A DNA stretch of 64,000 bases from Methylocapsa aurea (lineage in GTDB: Bacteria > Pseudomonadota > Alphaproteobacteria > Rhizobiales > Beijerinckiaceae): assembly GCF_000746085.1 (NCBI RefSeq), contig NZ_JQKO01000011.1, positions 99,026 to 163,025 on the forward strand, written 5' to 3'. Position 1 is the stretch's first letter; each line of letters opens with the position of its first letter. The position numbers and the translations under genes were made by a program. Shown piece by piece: positions 52,073-62,405 of the stretch. Below the pieces are notes generated by a model. The model did no database searches. It was not told where the DNA came from and worked only from the letters and a program-made list of their open reading frames with translations.

Positions 52073-52186
52073 CTAAAGCGCTTCCCGATGGGATGGACCC
52101 ATCCGCTCGAAAAGAAATCGCCAGATTCAAAGAGTTGGGGCATGTTGCGACTGAAAAAGTCGAGCAACTTTTTTAGAACATGCTCA
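52073..52186 (-). repeat. Interspersed repeat family A, copy 7 (inverted)
   Basis: Read on the minus strand it starts TGAGCATGTTC and ends GGGAAGCGCTTTAG. The internal CGACTTTTTCAGTCG part pairs with AAAGTTGCTCGAC. It is complete but in the opposite orientation to the other copies. Confidence 0.85.
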
Positions 52187-52365
52187 AAAGCTGCGCCAAA
52201 TTCGCAAATATTAGACAAAAAAGCCGTTTTCGGGCATTTTTGATAGTGATAGGCTGGCGTGAGGCTATTGAGTTCTTCTATACTAAGTAACTTTGGTTAG
52301 GTAAAAAATATCTACTGAACATAAAGAATATAAGTTTCGGTGTTTTGGTTTGATGCGGGCGTTCA

Positions 52366-53109
52366 ATGAAAGTAACTATTGTCGGATCAGGAGACGCCTT
52401 TGGATCAGGCGGAAGGGCGCATACCTGCTTCAGGGTCGACGCGTCCGGGACGACGGCCATCGTCGATTTCGGCGCCGGTTCGATCGGGGCCTGGAAGAGC
52501 CTTGGCTTCCAGTTCGACGCCGTGGATGCGGTTGTGGTTTCCCATCTCCATGGGGATCATTTCGGCGGACTGCCTTTCCTCTTGCTCGATTGTCAGTTCG
52601 TTGAGCGCAGGACCAAGCCGCTGACGTTGATTGGCCCGCCCGGCCTGAAGCAGCGGCTCGATGTCGCGCTGGACATGTTTTTTCCCGGCGCGAGGAATGC
52701 GGCGTGGCGGTTTCCGTGGCGGGTGGAGGAGCTTCTCGCCCGACGAAAGACGCAAGCCGCCGGAATGAGCCTCGAGACGTTCGAGGTGGTTCACGAGTCC
52801 GGCGGCCTGTCGACGGGCGTTCGCCTCTGCGACGGAAACAGCGTCTTCGCCTATTCCGGCGACACCGCCTGGACCGAAACCCTGTTCGATCTCTCCGCCA
52901 ATGCCGATATTTTTCTCGTCGAGTGCTATTCCGGAGCCGCGCCGACGCCCAATCACATGGATTGGCCGACGCTCAAAGCCAATTTGCCCGGCTTTTCGGC
53001 CAAGCGGATGGTCGTGACCCATATGGGCGACTCGGCGCTGGCGCGCCGCGGCGAGATGGAGCAGGCCGGGCTGACGATCGCCTATGACGGACAGGTCTTC
53101 GATCTCTGA
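52366..53109 (+). CDS. MBL-fold metal-dependent hydrolase (RNase Z-like)
   Basis: A 247-residue metallo-beta-lactamase-fold hydrolase of the RNase Z/ElaC-like group. The start MKVTIVGSGDAFGSGGR and VVSHLHGDHFGGLPF (HxHxDH) bind metal; FAYSGDTAWTE and the late MVVTHMGD supply further ligands. It lacks the long exosite arm of tRNase Z, so tRNA processing is not implied and the substrate is unknown. Its last 26 bases overlap the uracil-DNA glycosylase gene, so the two are probably one transcript. The promoter region is AT-rich. Confidence 0.87.
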   Translation: MKVTIVGSGDAFGSGGRAHTCFRVDASGTTAIVDFGAGSIGAWKSLGFQFDAVDAVVVSHLHGDHFGGLPFLLLDCQFVERRTKPLTLIGPPGLKQRLDVALDMFFPGARNAAWRFPWRVEELLARRKTQAAGMSLETFEVVHESGGLSTGVRLCDGNSVFAYSGDTAWTETLFDLSANADIFLVECYSGAAPTPNHMDWPTLKANLPGFSAKRMVVTHMGDSALARRGEMEQAGLTIAYDGQVFDL

Positions 53110-53743
53110 GCTCGCAGCGCTAGCTGATCGCATCAGGGCCTGCCGGCTCTGCGTCGAATCCCCGCGCGGCCCGGCGCTGCCGCACCAGCCGCGGCCGGTC
53201 TTGCGCGCCTCAATGACCGCGCGTCTCCTCGTCGCTAGCCAAGCGCCGGGGACGAAAGTGCATGCGACCGGGCTCTCGTTCAACGACGCCTCGGGCGATC
53301 GTCTGCGGCAATGGATGGGCCTCACCCGCGACGTCTTCTACGACGAATCGAGGGTGGCGATCATTCCAATGGGTTTTTGCTTTCCGGGCCATGGCGCAGC
53401 CAAGAGCGATCTGCCGCCGCGGCGGGAGTGCCGCGAGACCTGGCACGACGACCTGTTTCGGCTTTTGCCGCAGCTCGACTGCATCCTCGCGATTGGGCGC
53501 TACGCGCAAGATTATCATTTCGCCCGGCTCGGGCGGCCCTTGCCGAAGGGCGCGCGGCTCGACGACGTCGTGCGGCGCTGGAAGGATTTCGGCGGGCAGG
53601 GGTCTGGGGAGCAGGGACCGCGACTCATCGCCTTGCCGCATCCGTCCTGGCGCAACAGCGGCTGGATCAAACGCAACCCCTGGTTTGAAGCGGATGTCCT
53701 GCCGATGGTGCGGGCCGAGGTGGCGCGCGCGATCGGCGGCTAG
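53084..53743 (+). CDS. Uracil-DNA glycosylase-family Fe-S protein
   Basis: A 219-residue member of the uracil-DNA glycosylase superfamily, close to family 4/UdgX-type enzymes. Four cysteines, C20 and C23 (RACRLC), C99 (MGFCFPG) and C116 (RRECRE), have the spacing expected for the [4Fe-4S] ligands. VASQAPGTKVHATG is motif 1, and PHPSWRNSGW is the HPS motif. The motif 1 residue before QAPG is Ser rather than the common Gly. Its start overlaps the MBL-fold gene. Its stop TAG (53741-53743) is the first three bases of a family A repeat. Confidence 0.85.
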   Translation: MTDRSSISELAALADRIRACRLCVESPRGPALPHQPRPVLRASMTARLLVASQAPGTKVHATGLSFNDASGDRLRQWMGLTRDVFYDESRVAIIPMGFCFPGHGAAKSDLPPRRECRETWHDDLFRLLPQLDCILAIGRYAQDYHFARLGRPLPKGARLDDVVRRWKDFGGQGSGEQGPRLIALPHPSWRNSGWIKRNPWFEADVLPMVRAEVARAIGG

Positions 53744-53856
53744 AGCCTATTCCGAACAGATTGGTTCAATCTGTTCGACGAGAATATGCTCAGACGTTTT
53801 AACATCGGAGCGATTTCTGATCGATCGAATGACTGCATTCTATCGGAAAGCGCTCC
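53741..53856 (+). repeat. Interspersed repeat family A, copy 8 (diverged)
   Basis: TAGAGCCTATTCCGAACAG ... GAGAATATGCTC keeps the left hairpin with compensating changes, and GATTTCTGATCG ... ATCGGAAAGCGCTCC keeps the right half. Both the outline and the hairpins are conserved although the sequence differs from other copies. Confidence 0.75.
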
Positions 53857-53935
53857 AACGTTCAGCCAATGTTCAGCCATATTGGCCGTTTCTAAGAGAC
53901 CCTCCTGTTTTGTCTCGCGGCGCCAAAGGATGAAA

Positions 53936-56713
53936 ATGAGAAAATTAGCAATTGGCGGCCTCCTGATCCTTTGTCTGGCGTTCACCTTGCCATTGTCCCG
54001 GCAGGCTTTCGCGCAAGGCGGCGAGCCCCGTCTGGCGCTTGTGATCGGAAATGCGGACTATCGCGAGTCGCCGCTGGCGACGCCCGCCAATGACGCTGGG
54101 CTCGTCGCCGAAACTTTGCGCGCCGCGGGTTTCCAGGTCAGCGGCGCCGCCAACCTCGACCAAGACGCGCTGCGCCGGGCGTTCAGGGAATTTCTCGCCA
54201 AGACGGCGCAGGCGGGCCCCGACGCAATCGTCTTCGTCTATCTCGCCGGGCGCGGACTTCAATATGAAGGCGAAAATTATTTCGCGCCGATCGAGGCGAC
54301 CATTGCGCGCGACGCCGATGTTCCAATCGAGGCGCTGCGCGTCTCCGATTTCACCCGCGCGCTCGCGGCGCAGCCTTTGAAAGCGCGGATTGTCGTTCTG
54401 GACGCGGCCCGCGCCAATCCATTCGCGAAAAGCGGTCAGCCGCTCGCCAGCGGCCTTGCGCTCGTCGACGCCGAGCCCGGCGCGCTCTATGCCTTCAATA
54501 CGGCGCCTGGCACCATCGCTCCCGACGAACCCGCTCCCTATGGCGCTTATGCACAAGCGCTGGCAGAAATGTTGCGTGAAGGCGGCATCCCGGTCGATGA
54601 AGTCTTTTCCCGCATTCGTCTGCGGGTTGATGAAGTCACCCGCGGCGCCTTCGTGCCGTGGGATGTCTCGAAGCTCGATCCGCCGGTCGTCCTGTTGCCC
54701 GGCCGGCCGGATGCGCCGCCGCAGGCCACGGCGCAAGCCTATGCCGCCTCGCGCTCGCGCCCGATCCGGGAGTTCCCGGTTGCGGAAGCCTATGCCGCCG
54801 CGATCGAGCGGGACACGCTCGCCGGCTATCAGGATTTTCTCGCGGTCTATCCAAACGACCGGCTGGCCGGCCGCGTGCGCGCCTTGCTGGCGGCGCGGCG
54901 CGAAGCGCTGACCTGGCGGCGCACCGTCGCGGCGGATACGCCGAACAGCTATTGGACCTATATGCGCCGCTATCCGCGCGGGCCGCATTTTGCCGACGCC
55001 CGGCGCAGGCTTATCCTGCTTTCGGCTCCGCCAGAGCCGCCGTCGCGGTTCGATGATTATGATTTCGGCGGTTTGCCGCCGCCGCCCGAGGCGGAATATA
55101 GAATCGTGGATCGCCCGATCTTTTTGTTCGATGGAGACGTCTACGCGCCGCCGCCGCCGCCCCCGGCTTATTTCCTGCCGCCGCGCCCGAGGGTTTTCAT
55201 TGAGCTTCCGCCGCCGCCGCCACCGCAAAGCCAGGGCTTTCTGCCGATTCCAATCCCAATTCCGCTGCCCTATGCCCGTCCGAATGTCCCGCAAGGCGTC
55301 GTGATTCAGCAAAATTTCGGCCAGCAAAGACCCGCCGGCTTCGGCCAGGGCGAAGGTTCGCCGCGCCATCGCGAGCAGGGGGTGGGCCAAGAGGTGGGCC
55401 AGCCTGTCGAGGCGCCGTCGGCGCCTGACCAAAGGCCTTTCCAGGGACGCCCGGCTATTTTGCCGCCAGGGCAACCTGCACAGCAAGGGCAACCCGCGAA
55501 ATCGGAAGGACCGGCTCCTGCGCCCGTCGGCGGCGCTGCCGGGCCCGGCCACGCGCTACCGCAGGGCAAGGGGTTGCCGCCGGCGGTCGAACCCAATGGC
55601 CAGCGCCCAGGCGAGCCATCGGGAGCGCCCGCGCCCGGCGGCCATCCGCAGGGCGCCAAGCCGGGCCAAAAGACAAGTCAAGAACCGGGCTCAGAGCCTG
55701 TTTCGCCCACGACGCGACCGTCAACGGCTCCCGCTCAACCTAAGATCGAGCCGAAGGGCGAGCCAAGCCACGCTCTGCCGCAAGGCAAGGATCTGCCCGC
55801 CGCAAGCGAACCCAAAGGACGGCTCCCGGCGGGACCATCGGGTGCGCCGGCGCCCGGCGGCCATCCGCAAGGTGCCAAGCCTGGCCAGGCTCCAGGCCAA
55901 GGTCCTGGCCAAGAACTTGGTCAGGAGCCCGGCCAAACGCCGATCGCGCCCACGACGCGGCCTTCAGCGGCTTCTGGTCAGCCCAAGATCGAGCCGAAGG
56001 GCGCGCCAAGCCACGCTCTGCCGCAAGGCAAGGATCTGCCCGCCGCAAGCGAACCCAAAGGACGGCTCCCGGCAGGACCATCGGGAGCGCCTGCGCCCGG
56101 CGGCCATCCGCAGGGCGCCAAGCCTGGCCAGGCTCCAGGCCAAGGTCCTGGCCAGGAACTTGGTCAGGAGCCCGGCCAAACGCCGATCGCGCCCACGACG
56201 CGGCCGTCAACGGCTCCGGCTCATCCCAAGGCTGAGCCGAAGGGCGCGCCAAGCCACGCTCTGCCGCAAGGCAAAGAGGCGCAGCCGGCAAGCGAAACCA
56301 AGGGACGCCGCGCGCCTCCGCCGCCGGGGGCGCCCGCGCCAGATCAGGCGCCGGTTTCTCCCGCGACTCCGCCTGCGGCGCAGCCAAAGGAGAAAACCGC
56401 TCCGCCCGCCGCAAAGACCCTGCCTCCGGCTCAACCCAAGCGCGAGCCGAGCCGCGTCCCGACGGAAGACCAGCGCTCGCCGCCTTCCGGCGTCCGCCCG
56501 CCGCATTCGCCGTCGGGGACCCAGGCGCCTTCGGCCAAGCCGGCGCCTGCCGTCAAGTCTGAACCAAGCTCCAAGCCTGAATCAAGTTCCAAGCCAGAGC
56601 CTAGCTCCAAGCCAAAGGCGCCGGAGCCAATCGCGCCGAAAGCCGCGCCGCAGATCAAGCCGAAAGCGCCGGAGCCGGAGGCCGGCCGGAATGCCCCGGC
56701 TTCGCAGCAATAA
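53936..56713 (+). CDS. Caspase-fold (peptidase C14-like) protein lacking both catalytic residues, with repeat tail
   Basis: A 925-residue secreted protein. Residues 1-27 are a signal peptide. Residues about 31-252 match the bacterial caspase/orthocaspase fold: RLALVIGNADY, TPANDAGLVAETLRAAGF, then FVYLAGRGLQYEGENYF and RIVVLDAARANPF. The catalytic His of the usual YYAGHG is Arg106, and the catalytic Cys of the usual DACR is Ala158, so proteolysis is not expected. A linker follows, then a Pro/Gly/Gln/Ala-rich tail of about 500 residues with 81-residue tandem repeats (from base 55547), ending in KPEP-like repeats. AAAGGA precedes ATG 53936. ATG 53930 is an alternative. A scaffold or decoy role is a guess. 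Confidence 0.85.
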   Translation: MRKLAIGGLLILCLAFTLPLSRQAFAQGGEPRLALVIGNADYRESPLATPANDAGLVAETLRAAGFQVSGAANLDQDALRRAFREFLAKTAQAGPDAIVFVYLAGRGLQYEGENYFAPIEATIARDADVPIEALRVSDFTRALAAQPLKARIVVLDAARANPFAKSGQPLASGLALVDAEPGALYAFNTAPGTIAPDEPAPYGAYAQALAEMLREGGIPVDEVFSRIRLRVDEVTRGAFVPWDVSKLDPPVVLLPGRPDAPPQATAQAYAASRSRPIREFPVAEAYAAAIERDTLAGYQDFLAVYPNDRLAGRVRALLAARREALTWRRTVAADTPNSYWTYMRRYPRGPHFADARRRLILLSAPPEPPSRFDDYDFGGLPPPPEAEYRIVDRPIFLFDGDVYAPPPPPPAYFLPPRPRVFIELPPPPPPQSQGFLPIPIPIPLPYARPNVPQGVVIQQNFGQQRPAGFGQGEGSPRHREQGVGQEVGQPVEAPSAPDQRPFQGRPAILPPGQPAQQGQPAKSEGPAPAPVGGAAGPGHALPQGKGLPPAVEPNGQRPGEPSGAPAPGGHPQGAKPGQKTSQEPGSEPVSPTTRPSTAPAQPKIEPKGEPSHALPQGKDLPAASEPKGRLPAGPSGAPAPGGHPQGAKPGQAPGQGPGQELGQEPGQTPIAPTTRPSAASGQPKIEPKGAPSHALPQGKDLPAASEPKGRLPAGPSGAPAPGGHPQGAKPGQAPGQGPGQELGQEPGQTPIAPTTRPSTAPAHPKAEPKGAPSHALPQGKEAQPASETKGRRAPPPPGAPAPDQAPVSPATPPAAQPKEKTAPPAAKTLPPAQPKREPSRVPTEDQRSPPSGVRPPHSPSGTQAPSAKPAPAVKSEPSSKPESSSKPEPSSKPKAPEPIAPKAAPQIKPKAPEPEAGRNAPASQQ
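55547..56300 (+). repeat. In-frame tandem repeat, 243-nt period (81 residues)
   Basis: AGCCACGCTCTGCCGCAAGG starts units at 55766, 56009 and 56252, an exact 243-base spacing; a diverged first unit of 219 bases begins at 55547. Units 2 and 3 differ at only a few positions across 243 bases. All lengths are multiples of three, so the frame is kept. Each unit encodes SHALPQGKDLPAASEPKG, GAPAPGGHPQGAKPGQ and TRPS segments. Confidence 0.92.
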
Positions 56714-56894
56714 GCGCCTTCCGGAAACGCGGCCAAACCCGCGTCAAAGCCCGCCGAGACGCCGCAGCGCCCGGACCAATAGCCACGCAAGCCGCGCCGC
56801 CAAGCGTGGCGCTTGGCGTTTGCTCCGGCCGTTGTTACACTCGCCTAGGCCGCAACGGAGCGAAATGTCCCGTCAAAGGCTCCGGGAGGTGGAA

Positions 56895-58079
56895 ATGGGA
56901 CCGGTCGAAAGCACGGACTTGGCCGTCAGCCTCGCGACTCGGGCGCAAAATTCCGGCTTGTGCGGCGCCGAGCCCATTGGCGGGACGGTCCCTCCCGAGA
57001 CTGCCAGCCCGGCGCGCGTCGCAGCCAGCCGTTTCGCTCTGGCGCATCGGCCAGGAGAAGAGCAGCTTTATGCGGCGCTCGATCTTGGCACCAATAATTG
57101 CCGCCTGTTGATCGCCCGTCCGACGCCCGGAGGCGGCGGCCGCGCAGGGTTTCGCGTCATCGATTCCTTCTCGCGCATTGTTCGGCTCGGCGAAGGACTG
57201 TCGGGAACCGGTCGGCTCAGCGCGGCGGCGATCGACCGGACGCTCGGCGCACTGGAGATTTGCCGCGATAAAATGACCGCGCGCGGCGTGACGCGGGCGC
57301 GGCTGATCGCAACGGAGGCCTGCCGGTCGGCGCAAAATGGGGCCGAATTCCTCAACAAAGTGCGCGGAGAGACCGGCCTCGAACTTGAAGTCGTCGATCG
57401 CGAAACCGAAGCGCATTTGGCCGCTGCAGGTTCGGCTTCTCTCGCCGATTCGGCGGCCGCTGGCGTGCTTCTCTTCGATATTGGCGGCGGATCTTCCGAG
57501 ATCGTTTGGCTTGGCCGCGACAATAACGGCGCGCGCGCCGGCGCGGAGCCGACGGACATGGCGTTGCGCGAAAGGATCCGGTGCTGGGTTTCCCTGAAAC
57601 TTGGCGTCGTGACCTTGGCGGAAAAATTCGGCGGCCTCGAGGTTTCCGACGCGACTTTCGAGGCGATGATCGAGCATGTCGCCGGAGAGCTGCGGAGCTT
57701 TGTCGTTACGGTCGGCGCGGAGCAGCGCTGCCCGCGCTTCCATCTTCTTGGGACGTCCGGAACGGTCACGACCATCGCCGGCGTCTTTCTTGGTTTGGCG
57801 CGTTATGATCGCCGCCGCGTCGACGGATTATGGATGTCGAGCGCGGAAGTGAGCGAGGCCGTGGCGTCGTTGCGCAAGATGACCTATGGTGAGCGCGCCG
57901 CGAATGGCTGCATCGGGCTCGGCCGCGCCGATCTCGTGCTCGCCGGCTGCGCTATTCTGGAAGCCATCCGCCGCGCCTTTCCGGCCGATCGCGTCCGCAT
58001 CGCCGACCGCGGCCTGCGCGAGGGAATCTTGCTTCAACTCATGAGCGCCGACAGGGCCTCCGTGCGGATGCGCAGATGA
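56895..58079 (+). CDS. Ppx/GppA-family phosphatase
   Basis: A 394-residue ASKHA-fold enzyme (exopolyphosphatase or pppGpp phosphohydrolase). [19 protein letters not shown] is the first phosphate-binding motif; [28 protein letters not shown] and [15 protein letters not shown] follow. GGGAGG lies 5 bases before ATG 56895; ATG 56865 is weaker. The first 55 residues before the fold are not conserved. The same frame is open far upstream inside the pseudo-caspase tail, but this is composition, not coding. It overlaps rlmE by four bases. Confidence 0.9.
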   Translation: MGPVESTDLAVSLATRAQNSGLCGAEPIGGTVPPETASPARVAASRFALAHRPGEEQLYAALDLGTNNCRLLIARPTPGGGGRAGFRVIDSFSRIVRLGEGLSGTGRLSAAAIDRTLGALEICRDKMTARGVTRARLIATEACRSAQNGAEFLNKVRGETGLELEVVDRETEAHLAAAGSASLADSAAAGVLLFDIGGGSSEIVWLGRDNNGARAGAEPTDMALRERIRCWVSLKLGVVTLAEKFGGLEVSDATFEAMIEHVAGELRSFVVTVGAEQRCPRFHLLGTSGTVTTIAGVFLGLARYDRRRVDGLWMSSAEVSEAVASLRKMTYGERAANGCIGLGRADLVLAGCAILEAIRRAFPADRVRIADRGLREGILLQLMSADRASVRMRR

Positions 58080-58783
58080 CCCAAACGCCGTCCTCCTCCG
58101 GCCGCGAAGGCGGACGCTCGCTGAAGACGCGGGTGAAGACGGCGCGAAAGCGCTCGCTCTCCTCGACGCTATGGCTCGCGCGCCAGCTCAATGACCCCTA
58201 TGTGGCGCGGGCCAAGCGGGAGGGACTGCGCTCGCGCGCGGCCTATAAGCTGATCGAAATCGACGAGCGCTGGCATTTCTTGAAACCAGGCCAGAGGGTC
58301 GTCGATCTCGGCGCCGCGCCTGGAGGCTGGTCGCAGGTAGCGGCCCGCGCGGTCGGCGCCGAGGCTGGCCGGGGCAGGGTGCTCGGCATCGATCTCCTCG
58401 AAATGGAGCCACTTCCCGGCGTCGAATTCAAAGTCATGGATTTCCTCGAAGCGGAAGCGCCGCGCCAGCTCATGGAATGGCTCGGCGGAAAGGCGGATGT
58501 GGTTCTCTCCGATATGGCGGCGAATGCGACCGGACATAAGAAAACCGATCATTTGCGGATCATCGGCCTTGTCGAGCTCGCCGCCGATTTCGCTTGCGAG
58601 GTTCTGGCCGAGGGCGGCAGCTTCCTCGCCAAGGTGATCCAGGGCGGGACCGAACATGAATTGCTCGCGCGGCTGAAGCGCGAGTTCGCGGTCGTGCGCC
58701 ACGTGAAGCCGCAGGCCAGCCGCGCCGATTCGGCGGAGCTTTACGTGCTCGCCACCGGATTCCGCGGCGCTCCAGGCGCCTGA
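58076..58783 (+). CDS. rlmE: 23S rRNA (uridine-2552) 2'-O-methyltransferase RlmE
   Basis: A 235-residue SAM methyltransferase that modifies U2552 in the A loop. The K-D-K-E catalytic set is in [30 protein letters not shown] and [10 protein letters not shown]; motif I is [15 protein letters not shown]. The basic N-terminal extension of about 30 residues is typical of the alphaproteobacterial form. ATGA overlap with the ppx-like gene (58076-58079) shows translational coupling. Confidence 0.94.
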   Translation: MTQTPSSSGREGGRSLKTRVKTARKRSLSSTLWLARQLNDPYVARAKREGLRSRAAYKLIEIDERWHFLKPGQRVVDLGAAPGGWSQVAARAVGAEAGRGRVLGIDLLEMEPLPGVEFKVMDFLEAEAPRQLMEWLGGKADVVLSDMAANATGHKKTDHLRIIGLVELAADFACEVLAEGGSFLAKVIQGGTEHELLARLKREFAVVRHVKPQASRADSAELYVLATGFRGAPGA

Positions 58784-60439
<1,656 letters not shown>

Positions 60440-60482
60440 TGCTTGAAGTGAATTCCTGGCGTCTATTGCGCGATGAGGCCGC

Positions 60483-60920
60483 ATGACTCTCCAAATGATT
60501 CTTCTGCCGCTGTTCGTTCAGATTGGCCTCGTCTTTTTCCTTAGCTTTTGGATGGCGAAGCGGCGCTGGAGCCTTTTCACGCGCGGTCAAATGCATTGGC
60601 GGGATATTGCTTTGAAGCAAACGCCCTGGCCCGCGCCCGCGCAGCAGGTCGGCAATTGCTTCCAGAACCAATTCGAGATTCCGATCCTGTTCTATGTTCT
60701 CGTCATTCTCGCCATTATCACCAAAAAGGCGGATCTCGTTTTTGTCGTCATGGAGTGGGTTTTCGTCGTCACGCGCATTGCGCATGCCTATGTTTTCACG
60801 ACGTCCAACTACGTGCCGATGCGCGGCCAGTTTTTCATTTTAGGCGTCATCGACCTATTCTTGATGTGGGCGCTCTTTGCGTTCCGCATTCTCATCGCTC
60901 CAGCTCTCGGACCGCTGTGA
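60483..60920 (+). CDS. MAPEG-family membrane protein
   Basis: A 145-residue membrane protein with four helices, of the MAPEG superfamily (eicosanoid and glutathione metabolism relatives). QVGNCFQNQFEIPILFYVLV is the family signature, and RIAHAYVFTTSNYVPMRGQFF fits the last helices. Bacterial members have no known substrate. It lies between guaB and rsmB on the same strand, with 43 and 7 bases of spacing, so it may be cotranscribed with rsmB. Confidence 0.9.
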   Translation: MTLQMILLPLFVQIGLVFFLSFWMAKRRWSLFTRGQMHWRDIALKQTPWPAPAQQVGNCFQNQFEIPILFYVLVILAIITKKADLVFVVMEWVFVVTRIAHAYVFTTSNYVPMRGQFFILGVIDLFLMWALFAFRILIAPALGPL

Positions 60921-60927
60921 TGCCGCT

Positions 60928-62220
60928 ATGATTCCTGGCGCACGGATCGCCGCCGCGATCGAGGTCCTCGAGGAGATTGAAGCGCGCAAAAGACCCGCCG
61001 CCGAGGTTTTGAAGGAATGGGGCTTGGCGCATCGGTTCGCCGGCTCCAAGGACCGCGGAGCGATCGGCTCGCTCGTTTTCGACGCGCTGCGCCGAAGGGC
61101 GTCCTCGGCCTATATCATGGGGGAAGAAACCGCTCGCGCCATCATGCTCGGCGCCTTGCGCCAGGTCCGGGGGATGAGCGTCGATGAGATCGGCGCGCTT
61201 TGCTCTGGCGAGGCGCATGCGCCTTCGCCGCTGGATGGCGGCGAATCCGAACGCCTCGCTTCTGCCGACCTGACCGGCGCGCCAGCCCATGTCGCAGGCG
61301 ATTTTCCGCAATGGCTGGAGCCGTCCTTCATCGCCGTCTTTGGCGCGGCCGTCGTCGGCGAGACCGCGGCGCTCGCCGCCAGGGCGCCGCTCGATCTTCG
61401 CGTCAATACGCTGAAGGCGACGCGCGACAAGGCGCTCGCGAGCCTGGCGCATCTCCAGCCGCAACCAACCAGCCTCTCGCCTTTAGGGCTTCGCGTCCCT
61501 TTGACGCTGGACGGACGCGGCGCAGCGCTCACCGCCGAGCCGGCTTATGTCAAAGGTCTCATCGAAATTCAGGACGAAGGGTCGCAACTCGCTGCGCTTC
61601 TGGCTGCGGCGAAGCCCGGCGAACAGGTGCTGGATCTTTGCGCCGGAGCTGGCGGGAAGACCTTGGCGCTCGCCGCGGCAATGCAGAACAAGGGACAAAT
61701 TTACGCGACCGACAGCGATGGCCGCAGGCTGATGCCGATTTTCAAGCGGCTGGAGCGGGCCGGAGCCCGCAACGTTCAAGTTCGGGCGCCGCGCCGTGGG
61801 CAGGACGCGCTGGCCGATCTCGACGGGCGCTGCGACCTCGTCGTGGTCGACGCGCCCTGCACCGGAACCGGGACCTGGCGGCGCAATCCGGACGCCAAAT
61901 GGCGGATTAGGCCCGGCGCGCTGGAGCAGCGGATCTTGGATCAGGATCGCGCGCTGGAGGAGGCGGTGCGGTTCGTCAAGCCGGGGGGGCGGATTCTCTA
62001 TGTGACCTGTTCGGTGCTGCGGGAGGAGAATGAAGAGCGGCTTGTGGTCTTTCTCGCCGCTCATCCCGAGTTCAAGGGCCTGCCCGGCGTTGAGATGGCC
62101 GAACAGGCGGGGCTGCCGCAGCTTGGCGGCTTCGCCTCGCCCTTCGGGCCGGGGCTGCGCCTCACGCCATTGACGAGCGAAACCGATGGTTTCTTCATCG
62201 CCATGCTGCAGCGCGGCTGA
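60928..62220 (+). CDS. rsmB: RsmB-like 16S rRNA (cytosine-C5) methyltransferase
   Basis: A 430-residue SAM methyltransferase of the RsmB/NOP family (C967 of 16S rRNA). An N-terminal NusB-like RNA-binding region precedes the catalytic domain: VLDLCAGAGGKTLALAA is motif I, VDAPCTGTGTWRRNP the motif IV Cys, and ILYVTCSVLREENEE the catalytic motif VI Cys. The ATG at 60928 lies 7 bases after the MAPEG stop; the frame is open to 60877 inside that gene. Confidence 0.9.
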   Translation: MIPGARIAAAIEVLEEIEARKRPAAEVLKEWGLAHRFAGSKDRGAIGSLVFDALRRRASSAYIMGEETARAIMLGALRQVRGMSVDEIGALCSGEAHAPSPLDGGESERLASADLTGAPAHVAGDFPQWLEPSFIAVFGAAVVGETAALAARAPLDLRVNTLKATRDKALASLAHLQPQPTSLSPLGLRVPLTLDGRGAALTAEPAYVKGLIEIQDEGSQLAALLAAAKPGEQVLDLCAGAGGKTLALAAAMQNKGQIYATDSDGRRLMPIFKRLERAGARNVQVRAPRRGQDALADLDGRCDLVVVDAPCTGTGTWRRNPDAKWRIRPGALEQRILDQDRALEEAVRFVKPGGRILYVTCSVLREENEERLVVFLAAHPEFKGLPGVEMAEQAGLPQLGGFASPFGPGLRLTPLTSETDGFFIAMLQRG

Positions 62221-62405
62221 TTGAACGGGAGCCGCATCTGGCCTTGTCTCGCGCCTGAGTTATATACAGCCTATAAAGGCAGCTGACGCGTTCTCGTATC
62301 TCCTGCACGCCAGGGCGCTGCGAAGCTCAAGCAAAGAATAAAGATCAAGCTATGGGGCGGCGCGCCGACGCGAGGAGCGATCAATCTCACAGGGACGAGA
62401 CAACG

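Larger units (their letters stand above)
51735..52365. other. Long intergenic region between kinase and MBL-fold gene
   Basis: About 630 bases with no convincing gene. It contains an inverted repeat at 51991-52004, a family A repeat in reverse orientation, and then 170 bases (52190-52360) far richer in A and T than the rest of the window. Confidence 0.55.

Noticed and set aside
55547..56300. Possible CRISPR array
   Set aside because: Units are 243 bases, contiguous, in frame and without short spacers; this is a protein-coding tandem repeat.
55596..56894. Open frame on the plus strand continuing from the pseudo-caspase tail into the ppx-like gene
   Set aside because: The product is Arg/Pro-rich and follows the repeat period of the other frame. 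GC-rich repeats without stops explain it. The ppx-like gene has its own ribosome site at 56895.
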